DNA from: Sympetrum striolatum
Lineage: Eukaryota; Arthropoda; Insecta; Odonata; Libellulidae
DNA: 64,000 nucleotides
Reading direction: 5' to 3'
NCBI GenBank assembly: GCA_947579665.1
Contig: OX388349.1
Location: forward strand, 69,940,841-70,004,840
Under the pieces are notes generated by a model, which was not told the origin of the DNA, made no database searches, and saw only the letters and a program-made list of their open reading frames with translations. Shown here in pieces: positions 1-13,070 of this stretch. Every line of letters begins with the position of its first letter. Within the stretch, counting starts at the first letter, position 1. Made by a program: the position numbers and the translations under genes.

Positions 1-2529
1 TAATTAAGGAGGCAAAGAGATAAACTAGTATCTGCACACAATCAATTGTGAAAAATTTGAAAAATCGGATAAAAATTTTATAGTACTTCAACAAGCACCT
101 AGAAGGTATTTTTTTCAAAATCATAGAAGATGGAGGATTCATAGAAGACAAAATTGTACAAACGTCAAATTCGGAATTTTTTCATCCCTTACTTGTAGTA
201 TTCGTAAATTTTATAAAGTGTCCTACCCCGATCTGACAACGATAGTAAGGGCCATCGTTTCAACTGCAACCCGAATTATAATTTTTATTGACGTAAAAAT
301 ATAATTTAATTAAAAAAACTAGTTTCTCATAACTTCAAAAAATACAAAAATAAATTAATTGCTTAGAATTATTAAATGAAATTTAAATATATTTTTAATT
401 CGTTTGGATTTTAGGACAAAATTAAGCTAAACATTTCTACTAATTTCAAAGAAGTTAGGAAAGTACCTCTGTCTTTTCCTCTACCAATTAGTCCACAAGT
501 AGCGATTGTAAAGGAAACCAATTTGCTCAAATGAATGTTCCGCGCGCATGTATCTCATTATCAGTTTTAAGACCCTAAATAAATGCTATTAAAAACTTTA
601 AATAAAACAGAGAGTTTGATAATTATCCTGGAAACGTTATCTTCACATCATCCAAAGCGTTAAATTGCGTTAATCACCGTGCATAACAATGACAGAACCT
701 TCGAGAATATGAAGCTGAAGGAAACAAGAATATGCCCACTGTGAGAAGTTAACACTCACGGTAGGATGACAATCCACTTAAATAAAACTGCTTCATTTGA
801 GATTCAGCGGCGTTCACTATGACAGAGAACTCAAACTTAAACTGTGAATTTATGGAGAATTTAACATTCGCAAAATTTTTCAAAGATTTTTAAGGTATGG
901 AATAAATATGAATTCGTATTCATCCTGTTTCACGCTTATATAAATTTTCATGCGTAAGATTCACGTGTCTTAATTCGTACAAAGCAAGCTAACTTTCTTT
1001 GTTTCAAACTTTTACATGACTCCCTCAGATCATTTATACAGCTCGCTTCCAACTCACCCATGAACGATTTCATGCGTAATTTTTATTCACTCAAATCTAG
1101 GTTTCGTAAGTTCTTTCTTTCTAGCGCTTTTCTAACTTCTCGTTCGACCATTCTATTTATCTTCAACGTGATAGCAAAATGAAATATGTAAATTTTGTAT
1201 CTTCAGCGATGCTGCTGATAAGGAGCAAAAAACATTCCGTGACACGAAACTGTAGCACCGTAAACAGTTCTTTTGTAATCACGTTCATTGAAAGAATACG
1301 AGTGGCAAAAGTTCTCTCAAGTATTCAGCTTTTAAGCTGCAATCTAATGTTTTAACGAAGCTGTATTAATTAACTGTATCATTTAGGGGAGAAATAGTAT
1401 TCTAATAGCTTAGAAAAATATGCAAATCGTCGAAACCTATGTTTTATGATATTCTTCATTATGAGATATTATTATTATTTTTAATGATCTTCTTCATTAT
1501 GAAGATATTTTTATTATTTTTAGTGATCTTCTTCATTGTAAAGATATTTTGAAGTTCATAATTGAATACTGACATAGAGATTTTATTAAATAAAATATGT
1601 TTCAGACAATGACTCACATGAGAACGAAGTGTACTCTATGTCTGGTTCTATGTGTTTTGTAAGCTTTTATGATTCTTTTTATAAAATTTTACTGCAATAA
1701 AACCTCTGATAATGGGTTTCGCCTATAAAAATTACTAAATTAATCATAAAAATTAGGAAATAATCTTACAGGACAGCAATAAACAATGATTCATCTTCTA
1801 AACTTTCAAATCAGGATTTCGCTGATTGAACTAGTAAGATATATTGGGCATATTCGATATTCGAGTTCCTGTAAAGATTGATAGGGAGTTCATATTTTAT
1901 GGATATTAATTCAGGGACCTCATAATTAAGCCTTGAGCTAAGCAATTTTTCTTTAGAAGCAAGGTAATGTTCATCTTAGCACATTAAATTCTATTCAGAA
2001 GACGATATCCCTGTACAATTGTCAGTGTATTTCATCGGAAAACCACGATATCTCATTGAAAAAGCTAGAAAATTTTTCTACAAATTTGAGGAAATTTTGA
2101 GAAAAACATGGAAAATATGATGATAAGATAGGGAAAGAAGGAGAAATTTTCAATTAAGAAAATTTAAATAAACAATTTTTAAAGAAAATAAGTAGAATGG
2201 TCTATCAGTAGAATATTCAGCCCAATGTTCCTGTTTGAAGCTCAAATATTTCGCCTTAACCAAAAGCTCAAAATAAAAAGCTTAGAAAAGAGAAAGAAAT
2301 TTACTAAACAAAATTGGAGATTGCAATACATGAAGTCCGATGAATAGAAACTATCCATTGCAGCACGATAAAATTATAAATTGCATTTTGCATAGCATTC
2401 CATAATAAAAGAACATCGTGAAAAGTATAACTCAGCGTCGTTCATACGAAGATGTCATATATATTGTTACAGCCATGGGCAAGATTACAATAAAAAGTAA
2501 ATGAAAAACACTTTTATCTCTTTCTATAC
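1..2529. other. A+T-rich non-coding DNA
   Basis: Only the 38-39 bp tandem repeat at 1448-1550 stands out. No exon, RNA gene or transposon end was recognised. Confidence 0.6.
1448..1550. repeat. Tandem repeat, about 2.6 units of 38-39 bp
   Basis: The unit GATCTTCTTCATTATGAAGA then TATTTTTATTATTTTTAGT begins near 1448, 1486 and 1525, with a few substitutions between units. The last unit breaks off after AAGATATTT. Confidence 0.75.
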
Positions 2530-3060
2530 CAAGAGACAACTGAAATATATTCAACTCCCAGAGTTATGGCGGCAGAGACAGAAAGATGGGACTAAAGTCG
2601 AAAAAACCGAGGGTCAAAGGGCAGCTACTAGAAGTTGCTCTGAGGTGGGTAGGGGCACATAAATGGAGTTCGAAATTAGAAAAAGGGTTGAAGGTACGGG
2701 ATGCATCGCGTGCAACCGTTTAATTTACCAAAGGCGCCCTCTGCTTTGCAGTCCCACACGGTCACGCCGACTTCACTTTTTTGTCGCCGACAAAGGATTC
2801 TACGCCGCAGGGAAATGAAGAGACAGAGAGAAGTGTATATGTAGCATATGGAGTCTCACATATGCACGTTGCGTGGGATTCTAATGGTCCGCGGATGGCG
2901 CTCTTGGAATGGGTTAAACGTCTCATTGTCTCCGGCGTCGCCAACATATGGAAAACGTCGTGCTGGCGGGTCGCAATTCGCTGTCCATCAAACGAAATAA
3001 AATTGGATAGCAGGTGATTATGGGTGTATTTTTAGCACCCGTTCATTCGTATCCTGGGTG
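2530..3060. other. G+C-richer patch
   Basis: Contains ATGGCGG at 2576, GCGGATGGCGCTC near 2892, and a small inverted repeat GCATATG..CATATGC at 2844-2865. The two short open frames across it do not resemble a known protein. Confidence 0.4.
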
Positions 3061-6000
3061 ATGCTCAAATGACAGAGCATGACATTTGCTTGATTGTTCG
3101 TTTCCTTAACCCTTTTATACAATTTGCACGACTACAATGTGGATACATTTTATCATTCTTACAAAGGTTCTCACTGTATTAAGAAATTCCAAGAAATGCT
3201 TTAACTAAAAATCTGTCATCCACGCCATAGAGGTGAAAAGCTTAAGTCAGAATTGTTGCGAGAAATATTTTATTTTAATAAATATGGTGAAAGTATTTGG
3301 ATAAAACGATGATTCATGCATAGAAAATTCTTGGATAATTCTTGTTAAATATATTCGTCATTTTTAGAAGTACTACTTTCCATTAACATTACCTCTAATA
3401 CTAAATATTTTGAATCAAAAGGGCCTAGACTTACCACAAAATAATATTGGTGACATTAAAGTGTGATAAAGTTTATAGGAGCAAATTTTTTAATGGTAAA
3501 GAAAACATTCATTACCTCGTAATAAACTAAATCAGGCTTGATCTTGTCGCTGCTATTACAGCAAACAATAAAAGGAGCCAAAGTGCCTAATAACCAAGGG
3601 TAACATTGTAGTACACATTTAACTGTCGATTTTACTTGTACTAACTCATAACTAACAGTTCTAAGAACACCATACATACATCGTCATACATCTGCTGATA
3701 AAATATGTGGAACAGACATTGTCAAAAGGTTTAGCTTACTTCACCCTATAAAGAATATTCATTTTATCGTTCAGTCATTCTTGCATCCTCCGTAATTTTT
3801 GAGACATCTGTTATGAAATTAACAAAAAACGTATAATTTGTTTTCGAGCAACTGTTTTAAGTGCACCCTTTTCGTTATGGGTACCTTCAAAGCATGCGTG
3901 CACACGGATAACTTTAATAGTAAAGTGCCTCTTTCATTGAACGACAGAAGGATGACGCCTGCATCAGACAGTTTCCCTTAGTACCCTGCAATCTCAACCT
4001 CATTTACTGAAGTGAAATGAGGTAATTCATTTCCGAAATTTTTTGCTCTCGGTAGCGAAAGAAATGCAGGGCGGAAAAATACGATTCCGTAGACTTCCTG
4101 ATTTCATTTGTTGCCGTTCCCAAGTCATTCAAGGGAATAAATGCCTCCATTATCTCAAGTTTCCGCCGAAGACACTCAAAAGGAAAGCATGTTGATTTGA
4201 ATTGTCTTCAGCGTAAGCTTCTGTTTCTCGTATATTTTGGATTTTCTTGAAAGAGGTCACACGTTAAAGTAAAAAATATCGAGCAAACCTGATAATGGCT
4301 AAATATATCTCAATGTAATATTTGGAACGTAATTTTCCTGCTCGCAGTATAGAAATATTCCAATTTATCCTCGGATATAGATACAGTATCTTACAATTTC
4401 CCCATTATGAACATATTTCCTCTAATCTATGTGTATCGCTCTATTTGAGATGCGATATCAAAATGTACCAAATAAATCCGAAAAATAACAGAATGAGATT
4501 CTATTGCGCTGGCGAAAGCGTTGAAAATAATTGTCAAATCCTCTAGTAAAAGAGCGTAAATAAGACAGATAATTCGGAAAATGATTGAGGCCTAAGTGGA
4601 ATACATAAAAAGGTACTTTTAATTTGGAAAGGCAAACAATTACACACATATTTCACATGGTAGCAATAAAATTTTGTCCGTGAATGTTTTAAATGAATGC
4701 TTCTTAACATTCTGGAATGAAATTGTAAAAATATGAACCGTTTAAAGTTACGCAGGAAGCATAATAGTTTAATATTGCAGGAAAAGAAGAACGTAAAATA
4801 TCTTATACGATAACTAACGATTTCCTATATCCACCAATCCTAGAGAGTTAACTAAATGAAAACGTTGTGAATAGAATAGTACTATTACATTCATGAGAGA
4901 ATGTTTGCTTAAGTTTGATATAGGAATAGTATTCATATTCTTGGTCTGATATTGATGATAAACGAAATAAATAGAACCGCTTTCATGATTATGATCACGA
5001 GATATAATGAAAAATTCGGTCTTGGCAGCGAAATGGAAAACAGAGATTTAATCGTAGATATCCTTGAAATGAGGAATAAATGATTATTTCTTATCTATCA
5101 GAGACCAATGACCTCAAAGCCCTCCCATCATCGGTCAAACCTGATGAAACCGATACTTTGATTATGTTTGCTGAGGCCACCGAGCCAATCAGCATGTATT
5201 TCGTTTATTTTGAACGCAAACTCTCAAATCATTCCCAAAATTTCAGGAAATCGCAGATAAGATCTTGATTATTAATCTGATATCGCCATTTTGGGAGCAG
5301 GATTCGAGATGAAAGATAAGCTTGCACAGGCAAAAATGATTTTTTGTGATAGTTATCCAAATAAGTATATGTACTATATTTCTTTTTACCTTTATCGAAA
5401 ATTCGACATTTAAATTCAGTTTTAATCAAACTGTATCTTGAATGTCCCCTCAGTATGTTTGCTTCTTCATTTTTCGGTGGTGTAGTTGTTATAGCAAAGA
5501 TAAAATTCTGGGCTTGAATGATGATGGTTGATTGCGTATTTTATTTAAGATTTTTTTGTACGAATGCTCTTTAAAATTAATCTTCGACCGATAATAGCAT
5601 TGTAACGAAAATAATTACTATCATGCAGTAATTGTAAGTTAGTAATTTAAATAGTGCATCAATTGGTATTCAATTTTAATTCAATCAAATTATTTCCTTC
5701 TGCTTGGTTTGCAGAAGAACAAGACATTTAAACTTCGGTATATAATTAAGTGTATGAAAGATTATGGTTGTTATATTCACTATCTACCAGTTCTCTTAAA
5801 AAATCTCCGTCTTTCTTTAAAGACTGAATGATCAGTAATAGAGACTTCTCAATCTTGATGATGTATGTACATTTCAAATTATATTACCGCAATACCTCGT
5901 AGTTGGTTATTAAGATCATAATTCAGAGTAATTAGAATGTCAAGAGAGTATTATTCTCACATTTTCGTATAGGAATTAATTAAATCCACTAAGTTTAATT

Positions 6001-6170
6001 CCGGATAGTTGAGAACTTAAAAGACCTATGTGCATATACGTGAAATTGATTTAATAAATTCTAAATTTGTCTTTCTTATCCCTATTAAGACATTATAAGC
6101 GTTCCCTCTTAACTTCCCCAACCTTTGTATTCGTTTTAGAAGTAGTTTAGCAATTTTAGCACCTGTGATT
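3061..6170. other. A+T-rich non-coding DNA
   Basis: Nothing recognisable. Several short open frames are as expected by chance. Confidence 0.6.
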
Positions 6171-6520
6171 CATCACTGGCTTTCCTTAGCGCCTTCCAAC
6201 TCATTCCCGACGGGATAGAACGCTACCATTCGAAAATTCCTCTCAAGAATTGATTTCCGGATCTCCTCATAAAATCGTGTTTTGAGTGAACAAGGGAAAC
6301 AGGACTTCATATTCCGTTTCATTTCCTCCTATTGCGTGGCTTCGGACACGGCTGCTTTGAAACAAATGGCGGAAGGATTCCGACTCTTTTTCCGTAAACT
6401 CCGTCTTCCGCTGACGAGATGGCGCGCGCGAAGAAAAATACATGGAGCGGATAAACATAACGAGGGCTGGATCGAAAATTTATTCACCATTCCTTCGTAA
6501 AATTCAAAGGATTCGATGGA
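6171..6520. other. G+C-richer patch with ATGGCGG and AGATGGCGC motifs
   Basis: AAATGGCGGAAGG at 6364 resembles a Pho/YY1 site and AGATGGCGC at 6417-6425 resembles the core of the insect CTCF motif, though the preceding bases (TGACG) fit the long CTCF consensus poorly. No coding signal. Confidence 0.35.
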
Positions 6521-7550
6521 TTAATAGAGAGATAATTGCGAGTGGAAGCGATGAAACTGAAATTGACGCAAAATTCGAAAGATTCAAACTGTGACAGAAT
6601 ATAGGTAATTAACCTGTTTTAAGTGCTGAAAAACTAAATTCAATCCAAACAAAGAAAAGAATACAAGAAACTACGAGAGTATTGTGTAGCATTGTAACGT
6701 AACTTAAGTATATAATAAGTATATCTATAAGGAAACTGGTAGCAGTAATTATGGATTCTAAACTAAACTTTGTTTTTCGATACACTTTTTAAAGGAAGGA
6801 TTTCGTGATGGATAGTTGTTACATCTATCAAGAAGGAAATCTTTTTCAAAAATGGAACATTGTGCAGGAATATCTAGAAAAAATAAATGTTGATGAATCA
6901 AAATTGCATCCAGATTTTTTGGAAAGCCTTAAAAACATAAAAAATTACGGAATCGAGGTGTTAAATAAACAGAGCATATTAATAACTAGACATTTCCCAC
7001 TGCATAATGAATGCCTATGATATGTACTCGCATTGTTCCACTTCCTTTCACCTGAAATTGAACTTTGTTACTCTTAAAACATCCACATTGTAAGTAGATT
7101 AATTACTAGCTAATTGATTAAAGCACTACTTGAGATATAATCTGATACATTGCTTTAAAGCGCTGTTTATTGCTTCTTTCGGATAGTCAGGTCCTAATTC
7201 ATTAGACTTTTCAAATATTAAAAAGAGCTCTTCTATTCACGAAGCAACCCTTGCGTATTTTTTCCTCGGATTGGAATTTTAAATATTTCAGACCCTTTTG
7301 TAGACTCAATTTGTCTAGACATTTAAGTTAGTAATTAAGCAAGTTACTATTTACAACATACTAACCACAAAACTAGCTAACCAAATAAGAGACTAACTAA
7401 ATATTTACCAAACCATGTTTTCAAAATTTAAACGATTCTACTTTGAAAGAGTCTCATTTATTCAATTTTCTATTATCAATAAACATAATGGTGGGATCTA
7501 CAACATTTTAGTCGTGACTAACACTACAATGAAAGCAAAACTGCGTTTAA
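6521..7550. other. A+T-rich non-coding DNA
   Basis: Nothing recognisable. A 71-codon open frame starting at 6805 has ordinary A+T-rich chance composition and no family resemblance. Confidence 0.55.
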
Positions 7551-8570
7551 AAAAATAACAGCCCCACCCTCTGCAGACACTTCCGAGAACTGTGGAAAGA
7601 GCCCCTGGAGATGCGATCAAGCAATATCCAAGGCGGCCACCTCCTTGTTCTCCGACTGTTAATTATTACTCGCGTGATTCTCCCACCCCACGGAAAAAAA
7701 GAGCGGGATTTCGCAAAATCGAAATAAACACCTCCGCCATGATGAAAAAAAAGACGTACGAAATTGCGCCACACTGAAAGAGAAATGCCTGCTCGCGGAC
7801 GTGACCCCCCGATGAAAATAAATAACCCTCCATTGTATCAAAAGAATACATAATCCGCCTCGATTGTAACATGGCGTGCGCGATAAAGCCCTCACCTCCA
7901 TGGACGCCAAACAAACACCCTACGTAGTGGTAGTTAACAGAATAATAGCCACCCAAGTCCAGGAGTTATGGTCCGGGTAGTTTGCAGAAGAGGGGGGAAG
8001 GAGAGAGGAGTTTAAGAAGCGGAAGGATACGTTAGGAAGAGTTTTGAGGTTGGTTTTGAAGAAGAGATGTTGGTTGCTTAGTTACGACAATGGGATCGTT
8101 TGACGAGAAGCCGGAAGGCGCTGGCGGCGGTGGGAGGGTTGGCGGAAAAGTCAGCAGAGGGCATTAGCATCGCAGAGGCTCCCTTGAATAGACCGACACA
8201 AAGGAGAGCGCGTGAGACTGCCGTACTCTTGTGTGTTGTGTGTCCGGTCTCCGTGATTAAAATCTGGTCTACAAGACGGCGGAGAAATGAAGGATTATCG
8301 GCTCCCGTGGCGATTTACATCTCGGCACGGAATCGCTTTTCCCAGATATGAGCGATTTCTCTCTCGCGAAAAAAGGCCTTAATCAGTTTCAAGCGTTTGG
8401 AGACACGAGGAAACTTTTCGTGGGAGTCTTAAAAAGAGTGGAAAAAGAAATTTTCTCTTGTTGCATCAACATGTGCGAAAGTGTCGGTCAAATTCTCTTG
8501 CTAGCAAATAAATCTCAGATCCCGCGGGAGATTTCGCCAATGTGAAGTAATTGCAGGGTCTTACGGCTGA
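7551..8570. other. G+C-richer patch, about 1 kb
   Basis: CpG-containing DNA with CCGCCAT at 7734, an (A)7-rich stretch and a purine-rich run (GAAGAGGGGGGAAGGAGAGA) near 7985. Overlapping open frames on both strands at 7590-7960 and 8100-8545 have no recognisable domain and no good splice context. Confidence 0.4.
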
Positions 8571-11500
8571 CAATTAATTTCTGGTGAAATGAATGAAATG
8601 TTTTATCTTTTGTTGGAATACAAAAATGGAAAAAGGGTAACATAATCTCAAAATAAAATCTAGCCTCTCAAGACATGTAGCGACTAAAATACCGTCACAA
8701 TGAATTGGTGGTGCTCACAATTTCTAATTTTATGTATACATGTACGATTAAATCATATGTAATAAATTAAACACTGTTAAATATTTAACGGCAATACTTT
8801 ATATAGAATGGGAAGGTTGAATCCCAAACATGACATGCTATCATTTCAGGTCATGACAATGATTCGAATAGTTGATTCCAACTACTGGTAGTAGTTACCA
8901 ATAATTCCTTACATCTATACTCACACTCTGTTTCATCAGACACATTGTCAGATTCCTTCTCTTCCCTGCTAGGAATTAAGCCTATTAAGCCTGATTTTCA
9001 CGCTACGATGGATAAAGTGTGTGATAAGAAGACCATTCAATTCCATGACGTGATAGTGACGTAACGTTTCTCCAATGGATATCAGTTCAGATATACCAGA
9101 ATATAATTTATGTGTAAATACAAAGGTAGCCTAAAGAATGGTTATGTTATTAACATTAATACTGTGAATTAAAAACGATTTGACAGGATAAACCACTTGT
9201 CTAGTAGTCGCGTTTGGGAAGAGTTCTCCATGACGAATGGTTTAGCCAAATAAATTCTATTTGAAGCCATCTGAGAGCTATATTTACTTCATTTCAGCCA
9301 AACTTGTGTCTAACAGCCTTGAAAGTAGTTGCTACCAAGGATAAAATCAAGTATTCAACATTAATAACGAAGGAGATATGTATGCTCGTATAAAAACTGA
9401 ATGAATGATTCGAAACTTGAGATTATAAGCAACTATATTTGATTGAATTTTACAATACTCATCCTCATTGATTAAGTAAACATTTGCATAGAGCATAAAT
9501 AAATGCCTTCACCTGTGAAGGAAGTCTGGAAAACGTCTCGGGAAAGCGTAGACGGTCCCTAAGCGAGCACTCATTAATCGCCTGTTGGTCGAAAAAATAT
9601 CGAGAAAGCAAGAGATTCTCAATGAGGAACAATGGGATGTATTGTGGAGGATTCTAATTGTGCTGGTTTTTGCATAATGGAAGTCAAGCGGCAAGGGCTC
9701 TACCCCGGGTCGTGCGGACTTCCTCTCTTTCAGTCGATGTTCCCTTTTTAATTGCCTCTCCCCCACTTCTGTTCCACTTTGCGTCTTCTTAAACACACAA
9801 ACTCCTGGAAATCACCCATACCTTCACAGGAAAAGGAATATAGACCAGAATCACGTATGATACTAATGACAAAAGTATTTCACTTGAATGTGTAAACATT
9901 TTGTGATTTTCCGAAAACATTTCCAATTATTTAACGGTCTGTGATAGATTATTCCCAAAATAAATACCACATATTTGTTATAGGTAGAAAATAATTACAA
10001 CAGAATGAAATAGTCCTCAAATAGGTAGGATGAACAGTATTAATATAGAATTAAAAAGTAAGTATATTACTGTTTAATTTATCTATATTTTACAAACTTT
10101 TTCTCAAAGTGTGGTAATCTTAAAATTATATCCGTATTTTATTTTATAGATTATATTATTAAGAAGTATAAATTATTAATTTTGTAAATATTTGTGAAGA
10201 ATTACAGTCATTGTGTATTTTCTTTAATAAAATTTAATAAAGTTGAATCGAAATGTTAATGAATGCGGCGGAAGAGGTGATGCAAAATTACCCAATAATA
10301 TTTATATAATTTACAACATCAATCAAAATCATAATACACATTTATTACCAATTGATTTATTTAAATAATGTCGAAATTATTCAAAAAGGACGTCCTTTTT
10401 TGGCTGGGTACTAAGCAGAAAAAATGTAGCTAAAGGCGATCAAATAATTTTTCAAACTGTCATCCTCAACTTGGATTAATTAATAATCTCTTGTATGGTA
10501 AATATGTGCAATCTCTTTTGTAGAGGATCACGGTCGTTTCATTTACTGCTATACAAATGATAAATTGAATAAGTAGAGAAAATGGGTTGCATTAAAAACA
10601 GCTAGTTTTTCCTTCCTTCAAAACTTAATTACGTTTTTATTGCGGCACGCATTTAGAAAACAATGGGATCGCTTCGTAGCTGTTTATTCATCATAAAAGA
10701 TTGCGGGATCTAAAATGACCAGGAAACACATTTCATTAGATTTAACTCTTTTCGAGGAGATGTTATCAAGCATGGTCTACTTACGAAATACTATAGAAGG
10801 GGAAGGGAATCAGTCACAAGATTGGAATGCAAATAGACTTTGATGATAAGCTATCAAATAAGAATATCCGTCAGAGCTAAAGAGTTCTAAAATGCATCTG
10901 GAAACATATTTCAGAATATGCGATGCATGAATTATGCAAATGAAAGTGTTACTATGCATTTCATTTGCTAGGTTCAACGAGATATATAACTAATGAAATT
11001 CTTGGAGAATGTTTATCATCCGATTTATGGGAAAATCTAAGCTTTTCATGACCCAACGGATAATTTTCTAATCTAGCAATTAGCTTTTCTTTATTACTAA
11101 TGCATCAAAAAATGATTGATAATATTAGTAATGGGCTGGTTTCAAGAACCAATTCATACAAAAGAGGCGCCTGTTGAAATTATTATTTAGCCGAAGAGTT
11201 TGTTTTTTTTACGGAAGCATAAAAGTTTAGCATAACCGCAGGCTCTCAAAGCGTAAGAGCAATGACATTCTCTTATTGCTATTTTCTCTTTAGCTATAAG
11301 AAATATCTCTAAATAGAAGCAATGCCTTTAAATAGTAATTGAAGCACCCCACGTTTCTCTTCTTCTCTACTTATTCTTTCGGACAAGTAATTTTCATAAT
11401 TTGAGGTCACATCTAACTGTGGTTTCATTTCAATGGTATAATATTCTAATTCAATTGTTAACAACATTTTTTTATGATACATGTCCAAAAACATATTAAG

Positions 11501-11992
11501 ATTTTTCAATTTAATATTAATTTCTCAATTTGATCATATTTTTCTAATTTTCCGTGCAGTAACTGATCGGCCTATGCGAAAGCCAAAAACTAAGCTTCTA
11601 CTGCATCTTCAAAAAACGTTTTATTTATGTAAAATTCATTAAACTAGTTTCACTAAAATTGAATATCCCGTGTTCTGATGATTCCCATCCTACTTCCTGC
11701 AACATCCGCTTACTGATTTTTGTACCAATTCTTAACAATACTTTCTGCTTCTCGCTGTGCCTTTTTCGATCCAAGAATGCAACTCCTGTCAGTGGGGCAC
11801 CGTATACTGCATGCGTAGGGCAGATTGGGTACAACGGAACTTCACTTCACCCGACTATTGTGTTGAAGAGTTTCTTACGTGCCCATATACATAGGTATGT
11901 ACTACGTTATGGATGTGGATCTTTCAAGGTAAAATTATTCGGGAGCTTAACATTTTGTACCCTAAAACTTAGTCGAAACTTTAATGAAATAT
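8571..11992. other. A+T-rich non-coding DNA
   Basis: A slightly G+C-richer stretch lies at 9500-9800 and the 18-bp palindrome at 10383. Otherwise nothing recognisable. Confidence 0.55.
10383..10400. repeat. Perfect 18-bp palindrome centred on GACGTC
   Basis: AAAAAGGACGTCCTTTTT is self-complementary with no spacer. Its core GACGTC is close to a CRE (TGACGTCA) but lacks the outer T and A, so a bZIP site is only a possibility. Confidence 0.5.
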
Positions 11993-12348
11993 CACAAATA
12001 CTCGACCATAAGCTGACCCGAATATAAGCCGAAGCCCCTTTTTTTATGTCAGAAACTGAAACAACAAGTTGACTCGAGTATAAGCCGAGAGTGGGAGAGC
12101 CGACGACATCCGATGTCGCTTGATCAAACATGATTGTTTTCAATCTGACAACTCCTGACGGACGGAACACGATTGCGGAGAAAATTAACAACGAATCGCT
12201 AATTGAGCAAATGAGGAAAAGCCGATTTCGGAGTGTCACAAACTATTTCCAACGGAGAACAAGTAAAACCATCACGCTAGCATAAGAGGGTGGCTTTTTC
12301 AGCATAAAAAATGCGCTGAAAAACTCGACTTAAACACGAGAATATACG
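11993..12348. mobile_element. Non-autonomous DNA element with TATAAGCCGA terminal motifs
   Basis: The left end carries CTCGACCATAAGCTGACCCG, then AATATAAGCCGAAGCCCC, and a further ACTCGAGTATAAGCCGAGAG. The right end carries a hairpin (TTTTTCAGC / GCTGAAAAA) followed by CTCGACTTAAACACGAGAAT. The outermost 20-25 bp are diverged inverted repeats. I recognise the TATAAGCCGA end and the CAGC hairpin as a repeat type found in many animal genomes, but I am not sure of its superfamily. The interior (about 12085-12240) has no convincing transposase. Confidence 0.6.
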
Positions 12349-13070
12349 AAATATATAAAACTATGAAATTCTAAGAAGAAAATAATCAAGAGCTCCAACA
12401 CAATTAGGTTTAGACCTCAGGACGCATGCGTACCGAATTGCCTCTTAACGAGAATCTTAGATGCCCTTCCAGGTAAGTCACAGATGGCGGTGCCGCATGT
12501 TAAATCCCAATTAAAACAATACCCTTTCCTCCGTAAAACTTTACCGGAAGGTTGCATTACTATGCATATAAGCTAAGAAGGTTTAATAGGAACGTATTCG
12601 TGATCTTTCGCGACTGCTGAAGCACGCGTCGATCGGGAATCGTTGGGTGCGCCGCTTCTGATAGACACCCTTAACACGGTAGAGGCGTGTGCGGTTCTGC
12701 GATATGTAAAAGAGGAGGGTCGCCATTACCACACTTACGTAGTCGTGATCCGTCACTCAGGTGGAGAAGGGAAGTGGTTACCTGGGGGATTGGGGTGGAA
12801 GTGGTGAAGGGGGCGGGGGTGTTGGCAACAGTCACCCGCGTTTGTACGTGGAAGGAGTGGGAGGGGCTAAATGGTGTTCGAGACTAATTCATCACCGCCT
12901 CTCTCTACACGCCCTCTCGTGCCTAAAACACCAACTACTACAACCAGTAGTTCGCGCCCCGAAAATTTCTCTGCAGACGTAAACGGCGATTACAGTCCTC
13001 GGTGGGCGGAATTCTCGCGGTTTGTTCCGAAACGCTTTGTTCCGAATAGGACGTAATTTCTGTTAAGTAT
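12349..13070. other. G+C-richer patch (mainly 12600-13060)
   Basis: ATGGCGG lies at 12484. Near the right end an 11-bp direct repeat, TTTGTTCCGAA, occurs at 13021 and 13036. Open frames here overlap one another in different frames and match nothing known. Confidence 0.4.
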
